NCBI GenBank assembly: GCA_003163855.1
Contig: PLRJ01000049.1
Span: 1 to 61,766 of the forward strand
DNA length: 61,766 bases
DNA from: Bryobacterales bacterium
GTDB lineage: Bacteria > Acidobacteriota > Terriglobia > Bryobacterales > Bryobacteraceae
Reading direction: 5' to 3'
Shown here: piece by piece, positions 14,483-23,446 of the stretch
How positions within the stretch are numbered: position 1 is the first letter of the stretch
Layout: every line of letters starts with the position of its first letter
Notes under the pieces: model-generated
Told to the model about the DNA's origin: nothing
What the model saw: only the letters and a program-made list of their open reading frames with translations
The model's database searches: none
Translations under genes and position numbers: made by a program

Positions 14483-17400
14483 TTACCAGTGAAGGCGCAA
14501 AGCGAATTGTGCCTCACGAGCATTCGTTATTTCAGTTGTAATGGTGCCCGCGGCGCTGGACCCGATGCTGCCACTCGGCAGACCGAAGTTCGGATGATTC
14601 AGCAGGTTGAAGAATTCGGCGCGGAATTGCAAGGCAAATCGCTCCGTGATGCGAAAGTCTTTGTCTGCGCCAAAGTCCCAGGTCTCCAGTCCAGGCCCGA
14701 TCAGGACATTGCGTCCGGTGTTGCCGAAAGTATAAGGAGGCGGGGCCACAAAGCAGCTGATGTTGTACCACTCCGTGATCGATTGCTGTCCGCTTGGCAG
14801 GTTGCCGTTGCAAACGCGATTCGGTCGTGTGAAAGTGCCGGTATTGGCGGTTGCCGTGGCGAGCGAAACGGAGAATGGCGCCCCGGATTGCAGCGTGACG
14901 ATGCTGGTCGCCTGCCATCCACCTGCCAGAGCGTTCACCATCCCATTAGCATTTCTCATGAATTTGCGGCCGCGTCCGAACGGCAGGTCGTACACCGTGC
15001 TGAGGGTGAAACGCTGGCCGTAGTTGAAATTGGAAAGGCCGTAATCGGCAGACAAATTTTGTGGATTCTGAATATTGATCCGCGATTCGCCGGTGGAAGA
15101 GTTGCCGCCCGCGCCTTCATCCAGGCTCTTGCTGTAGGTGTAAGCAGCCAGGAAAGAAAGACCCGCGCTCAACCGTTTTTCGGCGGATAACTGGAGTCCG
15201 TTGTAGCTGGAAGGACCCCGCGGCTCCCAGGCCGAGATCGAGGAGACGCTCGGATAAGGCTCGCGCGGCGTTACCGGGCCCGGCCCGGGCGTGGCGACAT
15301 CTTCCTGCAGGTTGATGTTCAGGTGGTTGCCGCGGCTGCCCACATACGCTCCCCTCACGATGAACGATGACGCCAGCTGTTGCTCAACGGTGAAATTCCA
15401 TTGCTGCATATTGGGCGTAAGGTTCGGGGTGGGCTGGTACACCACACTTGGCAGGTTGGTAGTCGAAATGGTTGTCGGAATGCCGGTGGATGTACTCAGA
15501 CAAGGCACGGTGGAACTGCAGTTCACCGCATACTGCGCGGCGAACGGATAGTTGATGAAGAGCCGGCTGGAACCGCCAGTGCCTTCTTCGTCAAAGTAGA
15601 ACAAGCCATAGGCCGCTCGGATCACGGTTTTCTCAGTCACTCGGTAAGCCAGGCCCAGCCGCGGGCTGAAGTCGTGTTTCTGGATTCCGAGAATGGTGTT
15701 GGAGATACCATTTTGACCGGCAAGGGCCAGCGTGCTGTTGGTACCCAGAAAGAAGTCAGATTGCCGGTTGTGCCTTTCAGCCACAGGCGTGAACAGGTCC
15801 CAGCGCAGGCCCAGGTTCACTGTCAGCTTGGAACTGACTCGCCATTGATCCTGCGCAAAGGCTCCATATTCGGTGTAGCTTTCGTAAGGCACGCCATCGG
15901 GCGCGGAGGACTTGGAGGAACTGACCGGAAGGCCAAGCAGGAAGTCGGCAAAACCGTTGCCGCCGGAGGATGCGGCCGGATTATTCGTGTAAGTGCCGGT
16001 GAACGATAGCGAGCCGGAGGGAGCGCCCAACTGAAAGAAGCCAAAACCATTGTGAATGACGTCAAAGCCGAACCGCAGCGAGTGTGCGCCGCGCGTGTAG
16101 CTGACGGTGTCGTTGGCCTGCCACGTGTTTTGCGGAATCACTTCGGGCAGGTTGCCGGAGCTGTACCCTTGATAACCGGAGATGCTGAGCGATGCCATGG
16201 CGCCCGAATTAGCACCCGTATTGGCGCCCATCAGTCCGAGTTTGGAGGCGACATCGTCGGTTTCGTCCAGCGGAGTTACTTGCAATGAGAACCGCGTATA
16301 CCCGAGCGCCAGTTGATTGGTAACCGAGGGCGAGAACTGATGAACCTCCTGCACGGTCGCCTGGTCACTGGGCGCATTGTTCAATCTCAGCGAACCGGCG
16401 GTGGCGGAACCTTGCACAAAGGCAATAGGATTCAGGACGCCATTGATGTAGACCGGCGTGGTGGGATAAGTAATGGTCGCTCCGCCATGTGTCACGCGGC
16501 CGAACATGGTGTCGCTTTCGGAGAGCACCTGGTCAATCCTGATGTCGTATTGATTCTGCGATTGAACCGCAAGGTCGTTGATACGGACGTTGTTCTTGTT
16601 CCCTCCCAGATTCGGCAGCGGCAGGATGGCCAGAAGATTGACGGCCACCGGATCGAATTGCGTAGAGGGAATCATGTTTCCGGCATAAGGCGAGCGGGTG
16701 TTGGTGGCCGCATTGTAAGTGGCGGGGTTGTAGATAGTGGCAACGCCTTGGAAATTTCCTGAGCGCATGGCGGCGGTGGGTTCGCTGACCACAGACGTGC
16801 TGGATTCATGCACGCGCAGTCCCTGGTAGTCGGCGAAAAAGAAGGTCTTGTTCTTGCGAATAGGGCCGCCGACGGCAAAGCCGAACTGATTCTGCTGGAA
16901 GGGTGGGATGGTTGCTCCGTCAAAGAACTGGCGCGCATCCAGGTCCTGATTACGCAGAAATTCGAAGGCCGATCCGTGGATCTGGTTGCCGCCTGAGCGG
17001 GTGATAACGTTCACCACCGCGCCGCCGCTGGCGAACTGGGCGTCGTAGTTGCCGATGATCACCTTGAACTCTTCAATGCTTTCCAGGTTGGGAAACACTT
17101 TCAACGTTCCTACCGACTGGTCTTCGTCGTCCAGCCCGTCAATCATGAAACTGTTGAAACTGCCGCGCGAGCCATCCGCCACAATTTCCGCGCCGGCGCG
17201 CTGTGTTTCGTTGCCGTTGCCCTGCGTTCGGATGCCGCCCACGGGTCCGGGATTGGTCCCGGGCACCAGCAAGCCGAGCTGGGAAAAATTGCGGCCGTTG
17301 AGCGGAAGCTGCTGAGTGGAGGTCTGCGAAAGAACGTTCCCAATTTCGGTGGATTCGGTGTTCAGCAAGGGCGGTGCGCCTTCCACGGTGATTTCCTGCT

Positions 17401-17746
17401 TGATGTCGCCCACCTGCAGCTTGAAATCTTCCTGCGCCACCTGCTGCACCTGCAGGGTAATGTCTTTGCGGATCTGGCTGCTGAAGCCTCCAACCTTCAC
17501 CTGAATGGTGTAGGTCCCAGGTTTTAACAGCGGCACGGTGTAGATGCCGTTCTGTGCGGTCTGTTTCGAAACTGAGATGCCGGTTTCCTGCTGAGTCACC
17601 GTCACCTGCGCATTGGCTACTGGTGCGCCGGTGGGGTCAGTCACCGTTCCGGAAAAGGTTCCGGTCGCGTTTACCTGCCCCATAAGGCTTGCGGCACAGA
17701 ACGTTGTGAATATTGCGGCCCACACTGCCGCTTGCATCTTTCGCAT
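14483..17746 (-). CDS. TonB-dependent receptor, Oar-like, with carboxypeptidase-regulatory domain
   Basis: 1087 aa. Signal peptide at residues 1-22, then a carboxypeptidase-regulatory-like Ig domain (about 25-110: GTFSGTVTDPTGAPVANAQVTVTQ... style), a plug domain (NGRNFSQLGLLVPGTNPG) and a long beta-barrel ending in the aromatic C-terminus FALRLHW. A TonB box is not obvious. This architecture is hugely expanded in Acidobacteriota and is used for polymer-derived ligands. It lies second in the aldolase/hydrolase operon, 29 bp after the DapA-like gene, so it is the likely outer-membrane gate for the oligosaccharide processed by the downstream enzymes. No SusD-like partner is present. Confidence 0.93.
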   Translation of the reverse strand: MRKMQAAVWAAIFTTFCAASLMGQVNATGTFSGTVTDPTGAPVANAQVTVTQQETGISVSKQTAQNGIYTVPLLKPGTYTIQVKVGGFSSQIRKDITLQVQQVAQEDFKLQVGDIKQEITVEGAPPLLNTESTEIGNVLSQTSTQQLPLNGRNFSQLGLLVPGTNPGPVGGIRTQGNGNETQRAGAEIVADGSRGSFNSFMIDGLDDEDQSVGTLKVFPNLESIEEFKVIIGNYDAQFASGGAVVNVITRSGGNQIHGSAFEFLRNQDLDARQFFDGATIPPFQQNQFGFAVGGPIRKNKTFFFADYQGLRVHESSTSVVSEPTAAMRSGNFQGVATIYNPATYNAATNTRSPYAGNMIPSTQFDPVAVNLLAILPLPNLGGNKNNVRINDLAVQSQNQYDIRIDQVLSESDTMFGRVTHGGATITYPTTPVYINGVLNPIAFVQGSATAGSLRLNNAPSDQATVQEVHQFSPSVTNQLALGYTRFSLQVTPLDETDDVASKLGLMGANTGANSGAMASLSISGYQGYSSGNLPEVIPQNTWQANDTVSYTRGAHSLRFGFDVIHNGFGFFQLGAPSGSLSFTGTYTNNPAASSGGNGFADFLLGLPVSSSKSSAPDGVPYESYTEYGAFAQDQWRVSSKLTVNLGLRWDLFTPVAERHNRQSDFFLGTNSTLALAGQNGISNTILGIQKHDFSPRLGLAYRVTEKTVIRAAYGLFYFDEEGTGGSSRLFINYPFAAQYAVNCSSTVPCLSTSTGIPTTISTTNLPSVVYQPTPNLTPNMQQWNFTVEQQLASSFIVRGAYVGSRGNHLNINLQEDVATPGPGPVTPREPYPSVSSISAWEPRGPSSYNGLQLSAEKRLSAGLSFLAAYTYSKSLDEGAGGNSSTGESRINIQNPQNLSADYGLSNFNYGQRFTLSTVYDLPFGRGRKFMRNANGMVNALAGGWQATSIVTLQSGAPFSVSLATATANTGTFTRPNRVCNGNLPSGQQSITEWYNISCFVAPPPYTFGNTGRNVLIGPGLETWDFGADKDFRITERFALQFRAEFFNLLNHPNFGLPSGSIGSSAAGTITTEITNAREAQFALRLHW

Positions 17747-17775
17747 AGTTGGTTTCTCCCTAAAAGTGACCTAAA

Positions 17776-18714
17776 TCATCGCGTCTGCCCCGCTTCTTCC
17801 CGGACAATCGCCAAACGTGCCTTTAACTCGTCACGCTCCTCTGCGCTGAAACACTTCAACGGTTCAGCCAGCACATCGTGCATTCCATGCAGCAGTGAAA
17901 GCGCACACTTCAATCCGCGCAGGTAGCTTGTCTGCGCGGCGCCAATGCTATACACCGCGCTGGCTAGATGAACCACCAACTTGTGGAGCGCTTCGGCTTC
18001 CGCTCGCAGGCCCTGTGACCATGCCTCGAACAGGCGCACATAAAGATCGGGGAACATATTGGCGCCGCCGCACACGCCGCCGTCTGCTCCCGCACACAGG
18101 GCGGGATAAAGCGTCTCTTCATTGCCGACAAGAATGCTGAATTCTGGCCGGTGCGCCACTGCCTTCTTAACTTCAGCCAGGTAGTCAAGGCTGCCGTTGC
18201 TGTTTTTCAAACCAATGATGTTGGCTAGGTGAGACAACCGGCCGGCGGTAGCGGGTGAAATTTCGTTATGGGCATATTGCGGCACGTTGTAAAGGAACAC
18301 CGGCAGCGGTGCTCGCTCGGAAAGTGCGGCGGCGTTACGCTCCACGTCTTCCTGCGGCACCGGAAAGTAACAGGGCGGCGACCAGACCACCGCCGATGCC
18401 CCGGCTTTCGCCGAGTACTCCGTCAACAGCAAACAATGCACAAATGAGTTTTCCGAAACGTTGATCAGAACCGGCACCCGGCCCGCAACGGCGGAACAGC
18501 TTTGCTTGATGATTTCTCGCCGCACATCCAGGCTTAGCGATGGTGCCTCGCCGGTGCTGCCGAGAGCGAAAATTCCATGCACGCGGCCGGCTATAAGCCT
18601 TTCAATCAGGGAATGGAGGCCAGGCACGTCGAGGGTTTCTGCATCAAGCAGCGGCGTCACGATGGGCGGTATGATTCCACGCAGCGGTGTTGCGATGGTA
18701 GAGAAGTCTCTCAT
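17776..18714 (-). CDS. DapA-family aldolase (dihydrodipicolinate synthase-like)
   Basis: 312 aa from ATG 18714; an upstream extension to 18762 would run through the operator array and is unlikely. The class I aldolase features are present: PPIVTPL at the start of the barrel, GSTGEAPSLS, the catalytic Tyr in VFLYNVPQ and the Schiff-base Lys in IIGLKNSNG. The family includes N-acetylneuraminate lyase, KDG aldolase and 5-keto-4-deoxyglucarate dehydratase. It is the first gene of the minus-strand operon and divergent from the GntR regulator. A role in cleaving or dehydrating a 2-keto-3-deoxy sugar acid is inferred; lysine biosynthesis is unlikely here. Confidence 0.88.
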   Translation of the reverse strand: MRDFSTIATPLRGIIPPIVTPLLDAETLDVPGLHSLIERLIAGRVHGIFALGSTGEAPSLSLDVRREIIKQSCSAVAGRVPVLINVSENSFVHCLLLTEYSAKAGASAVVWSPPCYFPVPQEDVERNAAALSERAPLPVFLYNVPQYAHNEISPATAGRLSHLANIIGLKNSNGSLDYLAEVKKAVAHRPEFSILVGNEETLYPALCAGADGGVCGGANMFPDLYVRLFEAWSQGLRAEAEALHKLVVHLASAVYSIGAAQTSYLRGLKCALSLLHGMHDVLAEPLKCFSAEERDELKARLAIVREEAGQTR

Positions 18715-18752
18715 GCAGATGCTGGAGCGATGGCACGCTCCCTGGTCTGCGA

Positions 18753-18783
18753 TTATATACAACTGTCGACAATTTGTATACTA
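18753..18783. promoter_or_regulatory. Three tandem GntR/FCD operator-like sites
   Basis: TTATATACAA (18753-18762), CTGTCGACAA (18763-18772) and TTGTATACTA (18774-18783) are back-to-back 10-bp elements resembling the T-x-G-T-x-x-A-C-x-A core bound by FCD-type GntR regulators. They fill the gap between the divergent DapA-like and GntR genes, so the regulator probably controls the operon and itself. Confidence 0.6.
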
Positions 18784-18800
18784 AAAAACACGGAGGTCGG

Positions 18801-19601
18801 TTGTCATATACTAGGGCCGTGAAAAAAGTGCCCGCTTCTTCTGCGCTGCGCGGCGACAAGTCCATTCGGGAAAAAGCGTACATTCTTATTCAACAGAAAA
18901 TCATGCGCGGCGAACTACCGCCGGGCAGCGCCGTTTCCGAGATTGCGCTGTCGCAGGAGTTGGGCAGCAGCCGCACACCGGTGCGTGAGGCCCTCGGCCA
19001 GTTGGCGGCCGAAGGCCTGCTGGAACAAACGCAGAACCGCGGCGCGGTGGTCATTCAACTGAAGCGCCAGGATATTATCGACCTCTACGAGTTGCGAGAG
19101 GCGCTGGAAGTATATGCCATCGGCAAGGTGGCCGGCCGCGGCAACTCCGATCATCAACTGGAGCGCTTGCGGGCGCTGGCCATGCAGATTGCCGCCATGC
19201 GGGATGAACTGGAACGGTCGAAGCAAACAGAATTGAATGCAAAACAAATGCAGCAGTTCATCGCCTCCGATCTGGGATTTCATCTTTCGCTGGTGCGCAT
19301 GGCCTCGAATTCACGGATTCTCAAGCTCTTGAACGAAACGCGGCTGCTGATCCGCATTTTTTCCATCCATCGGCACGGGCACGACGTGCCCGCGCTTTCG
19401 CGTATTCATCAGCAGCATAGCGACATGCTGCGAGCCGTGGCCCAGATGGATCCGGCGGGGGCGATGCGGATATTGGCGGACCATATTCAAGCCAGTCTGC
19501 AGGAGCGGCTGGACGAGTTTGACCGCTGGGAACATGAAGCGTCAATGCGCGAGACGCTGCCGGTATTTTTTGATGTGCACCCGGCCGGGGAAATGCTGTA
19601 G
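18801..19601 (+). CDS. GntR-family transcriptional regulator (FCD domain)
   Basis: About 266 aa from TTG 18801, chosen because GGAGG ends four bases upstream; GTG 18819 is the alternative. The N-terminal winged helix spans residues about 20-85 (SEIALSQELGSSRTPVREAL, then the wing LEQTQNRGAVV). The C-terminal FCD effector domain runs about 95-235, with DLYELREALEVYAI, a metal-binding Asp/His set in SDLGFHLSLVRM and HQQHSDMLRAV. FCD regulators usually sense sugar acids or other carboxylates and release DNA on binding. Divergent from the seven-gene operon, it is the probable substrate-responsive repressor. Confidence 0.92.
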   Translation: MSYTRAVKKVPASSALRGDKSIREKAYILIQQKIMRGELPPGSAVSEIALSQELGSSRTPVREALGQLAAEGLLEQTQNRGAVVIQLKRQDIIDLYELREALEVYAIGKVAGRGNSDHQLERLRALAMQIAAMRDELERSKQTELNAKQMQQFIASDLGFHLSLVRMASNSRILKLLNETRLLIRIFSIHRHGHDVPALSRIHQQHSDMLRAVAQMDPAGAMRILADHIQASLQERLDEFDRWEHEASMRETLPVFFDVHPAGEML

Positions 19602-19652
19602 GATCGCCAGACCGTCCACAACTCGCAACAGAGGGAACTGGCAATACTTCGT

Positions 19653-21476
19653 TTAGTCCAATCCTTGAAGGCGCACCGGCATGCCGGATTCCAGCGCCAG
19701 CGCTGCGTCAATTAAGCCGATATGTGAAAAGGCTTGCGGGAAATTCCCGATTAAGCCTTCCTTCCGGTCGTACTCTTCCGACAGAAGCTGCAAGTTGTTC
19801 GCAAGTCCTAGCAGCTTTTCAAATAACTCGCGTGCTTCCTTGCGCCTGCCCTGCAGCACATACACATCAACCAACCAGAAGTTGCACGCGATAAACGCGC
19901 CTTCTCCGGCCGGCAATCCATCATTTACTTTCTCCGTGTCATAGCGCAACAGCAATCCGTCGCGGAGCAAGTGTTTCTCCACCGCTGCCACCGTGCCGGT
20001 AATCCTTGCGTCGGAAATCGGCAGAAAGCCAACCAGCGGCATCAGCAGCAAGCTGGAGTCCAGGTGTTTCTTGCCGTAAGCCTGGGTGAAAGTGTTCATA
20101 CCTTTGTGGAACGCGCGCTTGCAGATTTGTGCGTGGATCTTTGCGCGCAGTTTTTGCCAGCGCTCCAGTGGGCCGCGCATTCCGAATTTGGTGATCATGC
20201 GGATGCCTCGGTCAAAAGCAACCCACGCCATCACCTTCGATTGAGTGAACTGGCTGCGCTCACCGCGCGTCTCCCATAAACCAGCATCCGGTTGCTCCCA
20301 CACCTTCTCCAGGTGTTCCAGCAAAGGCAGCTCCAGCGCCTCTCCACTGCGGTCGTCCAGCGGATACAATCCATAACACCGGCCGCGGTAGAGGGCATCT
20401 AAAACCTCGCCAAACGTGTCAAGCTGCAACTGGTCAGAGGCTTTGTTGCCGATATGCACCGGATTCGAATTCTTATAGCCAGGCAGCCACTCAGCGGTCC
20501 ACTCACTGTGCTCGCGCTTGCCTGTAATGCCGTACATAATCTTCAAGTCCTCGGGACGACCCTGCACGGAACGGCTCAGCCAGTTCAGCCACGCGCGCGC
20601 TTCATCTGTGTAGCCGCAATGCGTCAAGCCCAACAGGCAGAAGGTTGTGTCCCGCAGCCAGCAGAATCGGTAATCCCAGTTGCGTACTCCTCCAACCTTT
20701 TCCGGAAGCGAGGTTGTGGGCGCCGCAACGAACCCGCCCGATTCAGCGGATGTCAGTGACGCCAGGGTCAGCAACGAACGGTTTACTTGTTCCTTATACG
20801 GACCCTGGTAGGTGTTGCGGGAAATCCACTTATTCCAGTAGCTGACGGTCTCCTTCTCCGCCTGATAGGCGTCACAAGGCGCCAGGGCGTCGGTCTTATA
20901 GGACGACTTATACTCCAGAACGAAGTAGTATGTTTCACCTGCCTTCACCAGCCACTCGGCATGTAAATCACTGCAAACCTTCTGCAATTGCACATTGCTT
21001 CGAAGCAACAGCCGATGCGGTCCACAGACGGAGTTCCAACAGCCTGGCTCACTCTGCTCCACCCGGGGATGTGCTGAACCGTAATCAAAGCGTGGCGCCA
21101 ATCTCGTGCGCATCTTGACACTTCCCTGAATGCCTCGTACAATTCGCACCACACTCGAGTGGCTGTTACGTCTGGGCATGAAGTCGGTCACTGTCACCCG
21201 TGCTCCGAATGGCTGCACGTGGGTGGTTTCCAGCACCAAAGTGCCAGGCAAGTAGCGTCGCGAGGACTTTCGCCCTGACTTAGGCGCCAGGCTCCAGATA
21301 CCGTTTTCTTCCGTGCCGATCAGACTCGCGAAGCAGGCCTCGGAGTCAAAATCAGGCCAGCACAGCCAGCTTAAATTACCCAGTTCGCTGATAAGAGCAA
21401 TGGTTTCCAGATCGCCGATAAGCCCGAAGGCGTCAATATTTTCTCCCAAGCGGCGGACTTTCCGACCTCTAAACAA
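19653..21476 (-). CDS. Glycoside hydrolase family 15 protein (glucoamylase/trehalase-like)
   Basis: 607 aa, usual for cytoplasmic bacterial GH15. The N-terminal beta-sandwich covers about residues 10-230 (IGDLETIALISELGNLSWLCW) and the (alpha/alpha)6 barrel the rest. The family hallmark GGVRNWDYRFCWLRD is near residue 265, with the general acid region near AEWLPGY and a late GEGAFIACNFWLVD segment. No signal peptide is seen, so it acts inside the cell on alpha-glucans, trehalose or a related glucoside. It diverges from a Crp/Fnr-SDR-VKOR-like unit and converges with the GntR gene. The exact substrate is not readable. Confidence 0.92.
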   Translation of the reverse strand: MFRGRKVRRLGENIDAFGLIGDLETIALISELGNLSWLCWPDFDSEACFASLIGTEENGIWSLAPKSGRKSSRRYLPGTLVLETTHVQPFGARVTVTDFMPRRNSHSSVVRIVRGIQGSVKMRTRLAPRFDYGSAHPRVEQSEPGCWNSVCGPHRLLLRSNVQLQKVCSDLHAEWLVKAGETYYFVLEYKSSYKTDALAPCDAYQAEKETVSYWNKWISRNTYQGPYKEQVNRSLLTLASLTSAESGGFVAAPTTSLPEKVGGVRNWDYRFCWLRDTTFCLLGLTHCGYTDEARAWLNWLSRSVQGRPEDLKIMYGITGKREHSEWTAEWLPGYKNSNPVHIGNKASDQLQLDTFGEVLDALYRGRCYGLYPLDDRSGEALELPLLEHLEKVWEQPDAGLWETRGERSQFTQSKVMAWVAFDRGIRMITKFGMRGPLERWQKLRAKIHAQICKRAFHKGMNTFTQAYGKKHLDSSLLLMPLVGFLPISDARITGTVAAVEKHLLRDGLLLRYDTEKVNDGLPAGEGAFIACNFWLVDVYVLQGRRKEARELFEKLLGLANNLQLLSEEYDRKEGLIGNFPQAFSHIGLIDAALALESGMPVRLQGLD

Positions 21477-21575
21477 TTGTCGTTGCGGTTCAGACTTCCT
21501 GCCGTGTCTTTTGTCACACCCCCAATCTCACGCATTTATCGTTTGGCATGTTCCACGCTCTCTGGCGTCTAGGGA

Positions 21576-22406
21576 ATGAAGCCAGTGACAAACAACAAGC
21601 TGGAAATTGTCGAAGCGTCTGTCCCTTTGCTGGTAGTGTCCCGCAGCAGATTGGACAAACTGTCAGCATTACGTTCTACCGACCTGTTTTACGGCGTTCC
21701 TGAAAATGTCCTTCTCAGTGTTGTTGAATATTCCATCACGCGGACGTTGAATCGCGGAGAAATCTTGTACTCGGAGCACGATGAGGCGTTGGCGCTGTAT
21801 GTGGTGGCACGAGGGCGCTTCCGATCCGTCCGGCTCAGTTGCAAAGGCAAGGAACAGGTACTCTCCACAGAGGGGCCAGGTTCTGTTCTCGCCGCGGTCT
21901 CCATCTTTGACGGCGGTGAGTTCTATAGCACAGTAATCGCCGACGTCGCTTCCCAAGTACTCGTAATCGGGAAACGAAACATGCTCGACTTGTGCCGGTG
22001 TTATCCCGAGTTACTGTGGAATGTCTCGAGAATGCTTGCATCAAAGCTCCGCCATTCAGCAGAAGTGATCGAGACGCTGTCGCTGCGCCAGGTGGATCAA
22101 CGAGTGGCACAGTATCTACTCACTGTCTGTGAGCAGCGGGGATATCTGAATCAGACATCTTGTGTAGTGGAACTGACAAGCAATCGCTCCGAGATTGCCA
22201 GCCGGCTCGGTTCCACCCGCGAAGTAGTCTCGCGCGCCTTCAGCCAGTTGGAAAAGACAGGCCTCATTAAGATGGAGGGCAGTCGCCTGGTAATGATACC
22301 GGACCGCGGCCGTCTGCGCGCTTTCGCCGGTTCGGACAGCTCAGTTCCCTTTCAGCGTGACAAAAGATACAGCAGCCTGCAGCTTTCGCAGAGATCATCT
22401 AAATAG
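21576..22406 (+). CDS. Crp/Fnr-family transcriptional regulator
   Basis: 276 aa. The cNMP-binding beta-roll spans residues about 30-150 (NRGEILYSEHDEALALYVVARG, GSVLAAVSIFDGGEFYSTV) and the winged helix about 165-240 (SNRSEIASRLGSTREVVSRA as recognition region). The cAMP phosphate-binding RxS motif is not conserved and there are no N-terminal FNR cysteines, so the ligand is unknown. It starts with ATG after AGGGA. The SDR gene begins 13 bp later and the VKOR-like gene 7 bp after that, forming one unit divergent from the GH15 gene; this regulator may act on that shared intergenic region. Confidence 0.92.
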   Translation: MKPVTNNKLEIVEASVPLLVVSRSRLDKLSALRSTDLFYGVPENVLLSVVEYSITRTLNRGEILYSEHDEALALYVVARGRFRSVRLSCKGKEQVLSTEGPGSVLAAVSIFDGGEFYSTVIADVASQVLVIGKRNMLDLCRCYPELLWNVSRMLASKLRHSAEVIETLSLRQVDQRVAQYLLTVCEQRGYLNQTSCVVELTSNRSEIASRLGSTREVVSRAFSQLEKTGLIKMEGSRLVMIPDRGRLRAFAGSDSSVPFQRDKRYSSLQLSQRSSK

Positions 22407-22419
22407 GAAAGGTCTCTAG

Positions 22420-23439
22420 ATGGAAACACCGAATAAGGGAAAGGTTGTGGTGGTCACCGGCGCCACCGCCGGAGTCGGCCGCGCTGTCGTGAAGGAATTT
22501 GCCAGTCAGGGGGCGCACATTGGATTAATCGCCCGTGGCCGCGGTCGCCTGGAAGCAACCAAACGCGAAGTGGAGGAACTGGGCGGTAAAGCTCTCATGC
22601 TGCCCACGGACGTGGCTGATGCCAGTCAAGTGGAAGAAGCCGCGGAGCGCACCGAGCGCGAACTGGGACCCATCGATATTTGGGTGAACGACGCCATGAC
22701 CACGATATTCGCTCCCTTCCTCCAAATCACGCCGGAGGAATTCAAGCGTTCTACTGAAGTCACTTATCTGGGTCAGGTATACGGCACCATGGCGGCGCTC
22801 AAACGCATGCATGCACGCGATCGCGGAACCATCGTCCAAGTTGGCTCGGCTCTCGCGTATCGTTCCATTCCGCTGCAATCGCCTTACTGCGGCGCGAAGC
22901 ATGCCATCGTTGGCTTTACCGATTCCATTCGTTCCGAACTCATTCACGACAAGAGCAATGTGCATATCACCGCCGTAATGCTGCCGGCGATGAACACTCC
23001 GCAGTTTAGCTGGTGCCGCACGCGTCTGCCGCGTCATCCTCAGCCTGTGCCGCCCATCTTTCAGCCGGAAGTCGCGGCGCGCGCCATTGTTTTCGCCGCC
23101 ACTCACAAACGCCGGGAGATCTACGTCGGCTTCCCCACTGTCATGGCGATCTATGGCAATCAATTCGCTCCTGGTTTTGCAGATAAATATCTGGCGGATA
23201 ATGCCTTTGAGGGTCAGCAGACGTCGGTGCCGGTTTCCTCCGATCGTCCTGACAATCTATTTGAACCTTTGGAAGGTGATTATGCCGCGCATGGGATTTT
23301 TGACGACCGGGCTAAAGGCATCAGCCTGCAGAGCATGGCCGATCGTGAAGCAACAACTGTATTCAGTCATCGCGGACTGTTCGCTTCTGCGGCGATGATA
23401 GCGGCGGGTGTGTTGCTGACGGCTTTGAAGAAGGGCTGA
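22420..23439 (+). CDS. SDR-family oxidoreductase with C-terminal membrane segment
   Basis: 339 aa. Rossmann nucleotide-binding motif VVVTGATAGVGRAVV at the N-terminus, NDAMTT in the NNAG position (with loss of one Asn), the catalytic Ser in VGSALAYRS and YCGAK as the YxxxK pair. The C-terminal 90 residues are outside the classic SDR fold and end with a hydrophobic stretch (ASAAMIAAGVLLTALKKG), suggesting membrane anchoring. It reduces or oxidises an unknown alcohol/ketone with NAD(P). It is co-transcribed with the preceding Crp/Fnr regulator and the following VKOR-like gene. Confidence 0.9.
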   Translation: METPNKGKVVVVTGATAGVGRAVVKEFASQGAHIGLIARGRGRLEATKREVEELGGKALMLPTDVADASQVEEAAERTERELGPIDIWVNDAMTTIFAPFLQITPEEFKRSTEVTYLGQVYGTMAALKRMHARDRGTIVQVGSALAYRSIPLQSPYCGAKHAIVGFTDSIRSELIHDKSNVHITAVMLPAMNTPQFSWCRTRLPRHPQPVPPIFQPEVAARAIVFAATHKRREIYVGFPTVMAIYGNQFAPGFADKYLADNAFEGQQTSVPVSSDRPDNLFEPLEGDYAAHGIFDDRAKGISLQSMADREATTVFSHRGLFASAAMIAAGVLLTALKKG

Positions 23440-23446
23440 AAGGCAA

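Noticed and set aside
14465..15190. Long plus-strand open frames inside the TonB receptor gene
   Set aside because: They are antisense shadows caused by GC-rich codon bias; the receptor frame is continuous and fully explained.
18714..18762. N-terminal extension of the DapA-like protein
   Set aside because: The 16 extra residues are absent from the family and would be encoded by the operator array.
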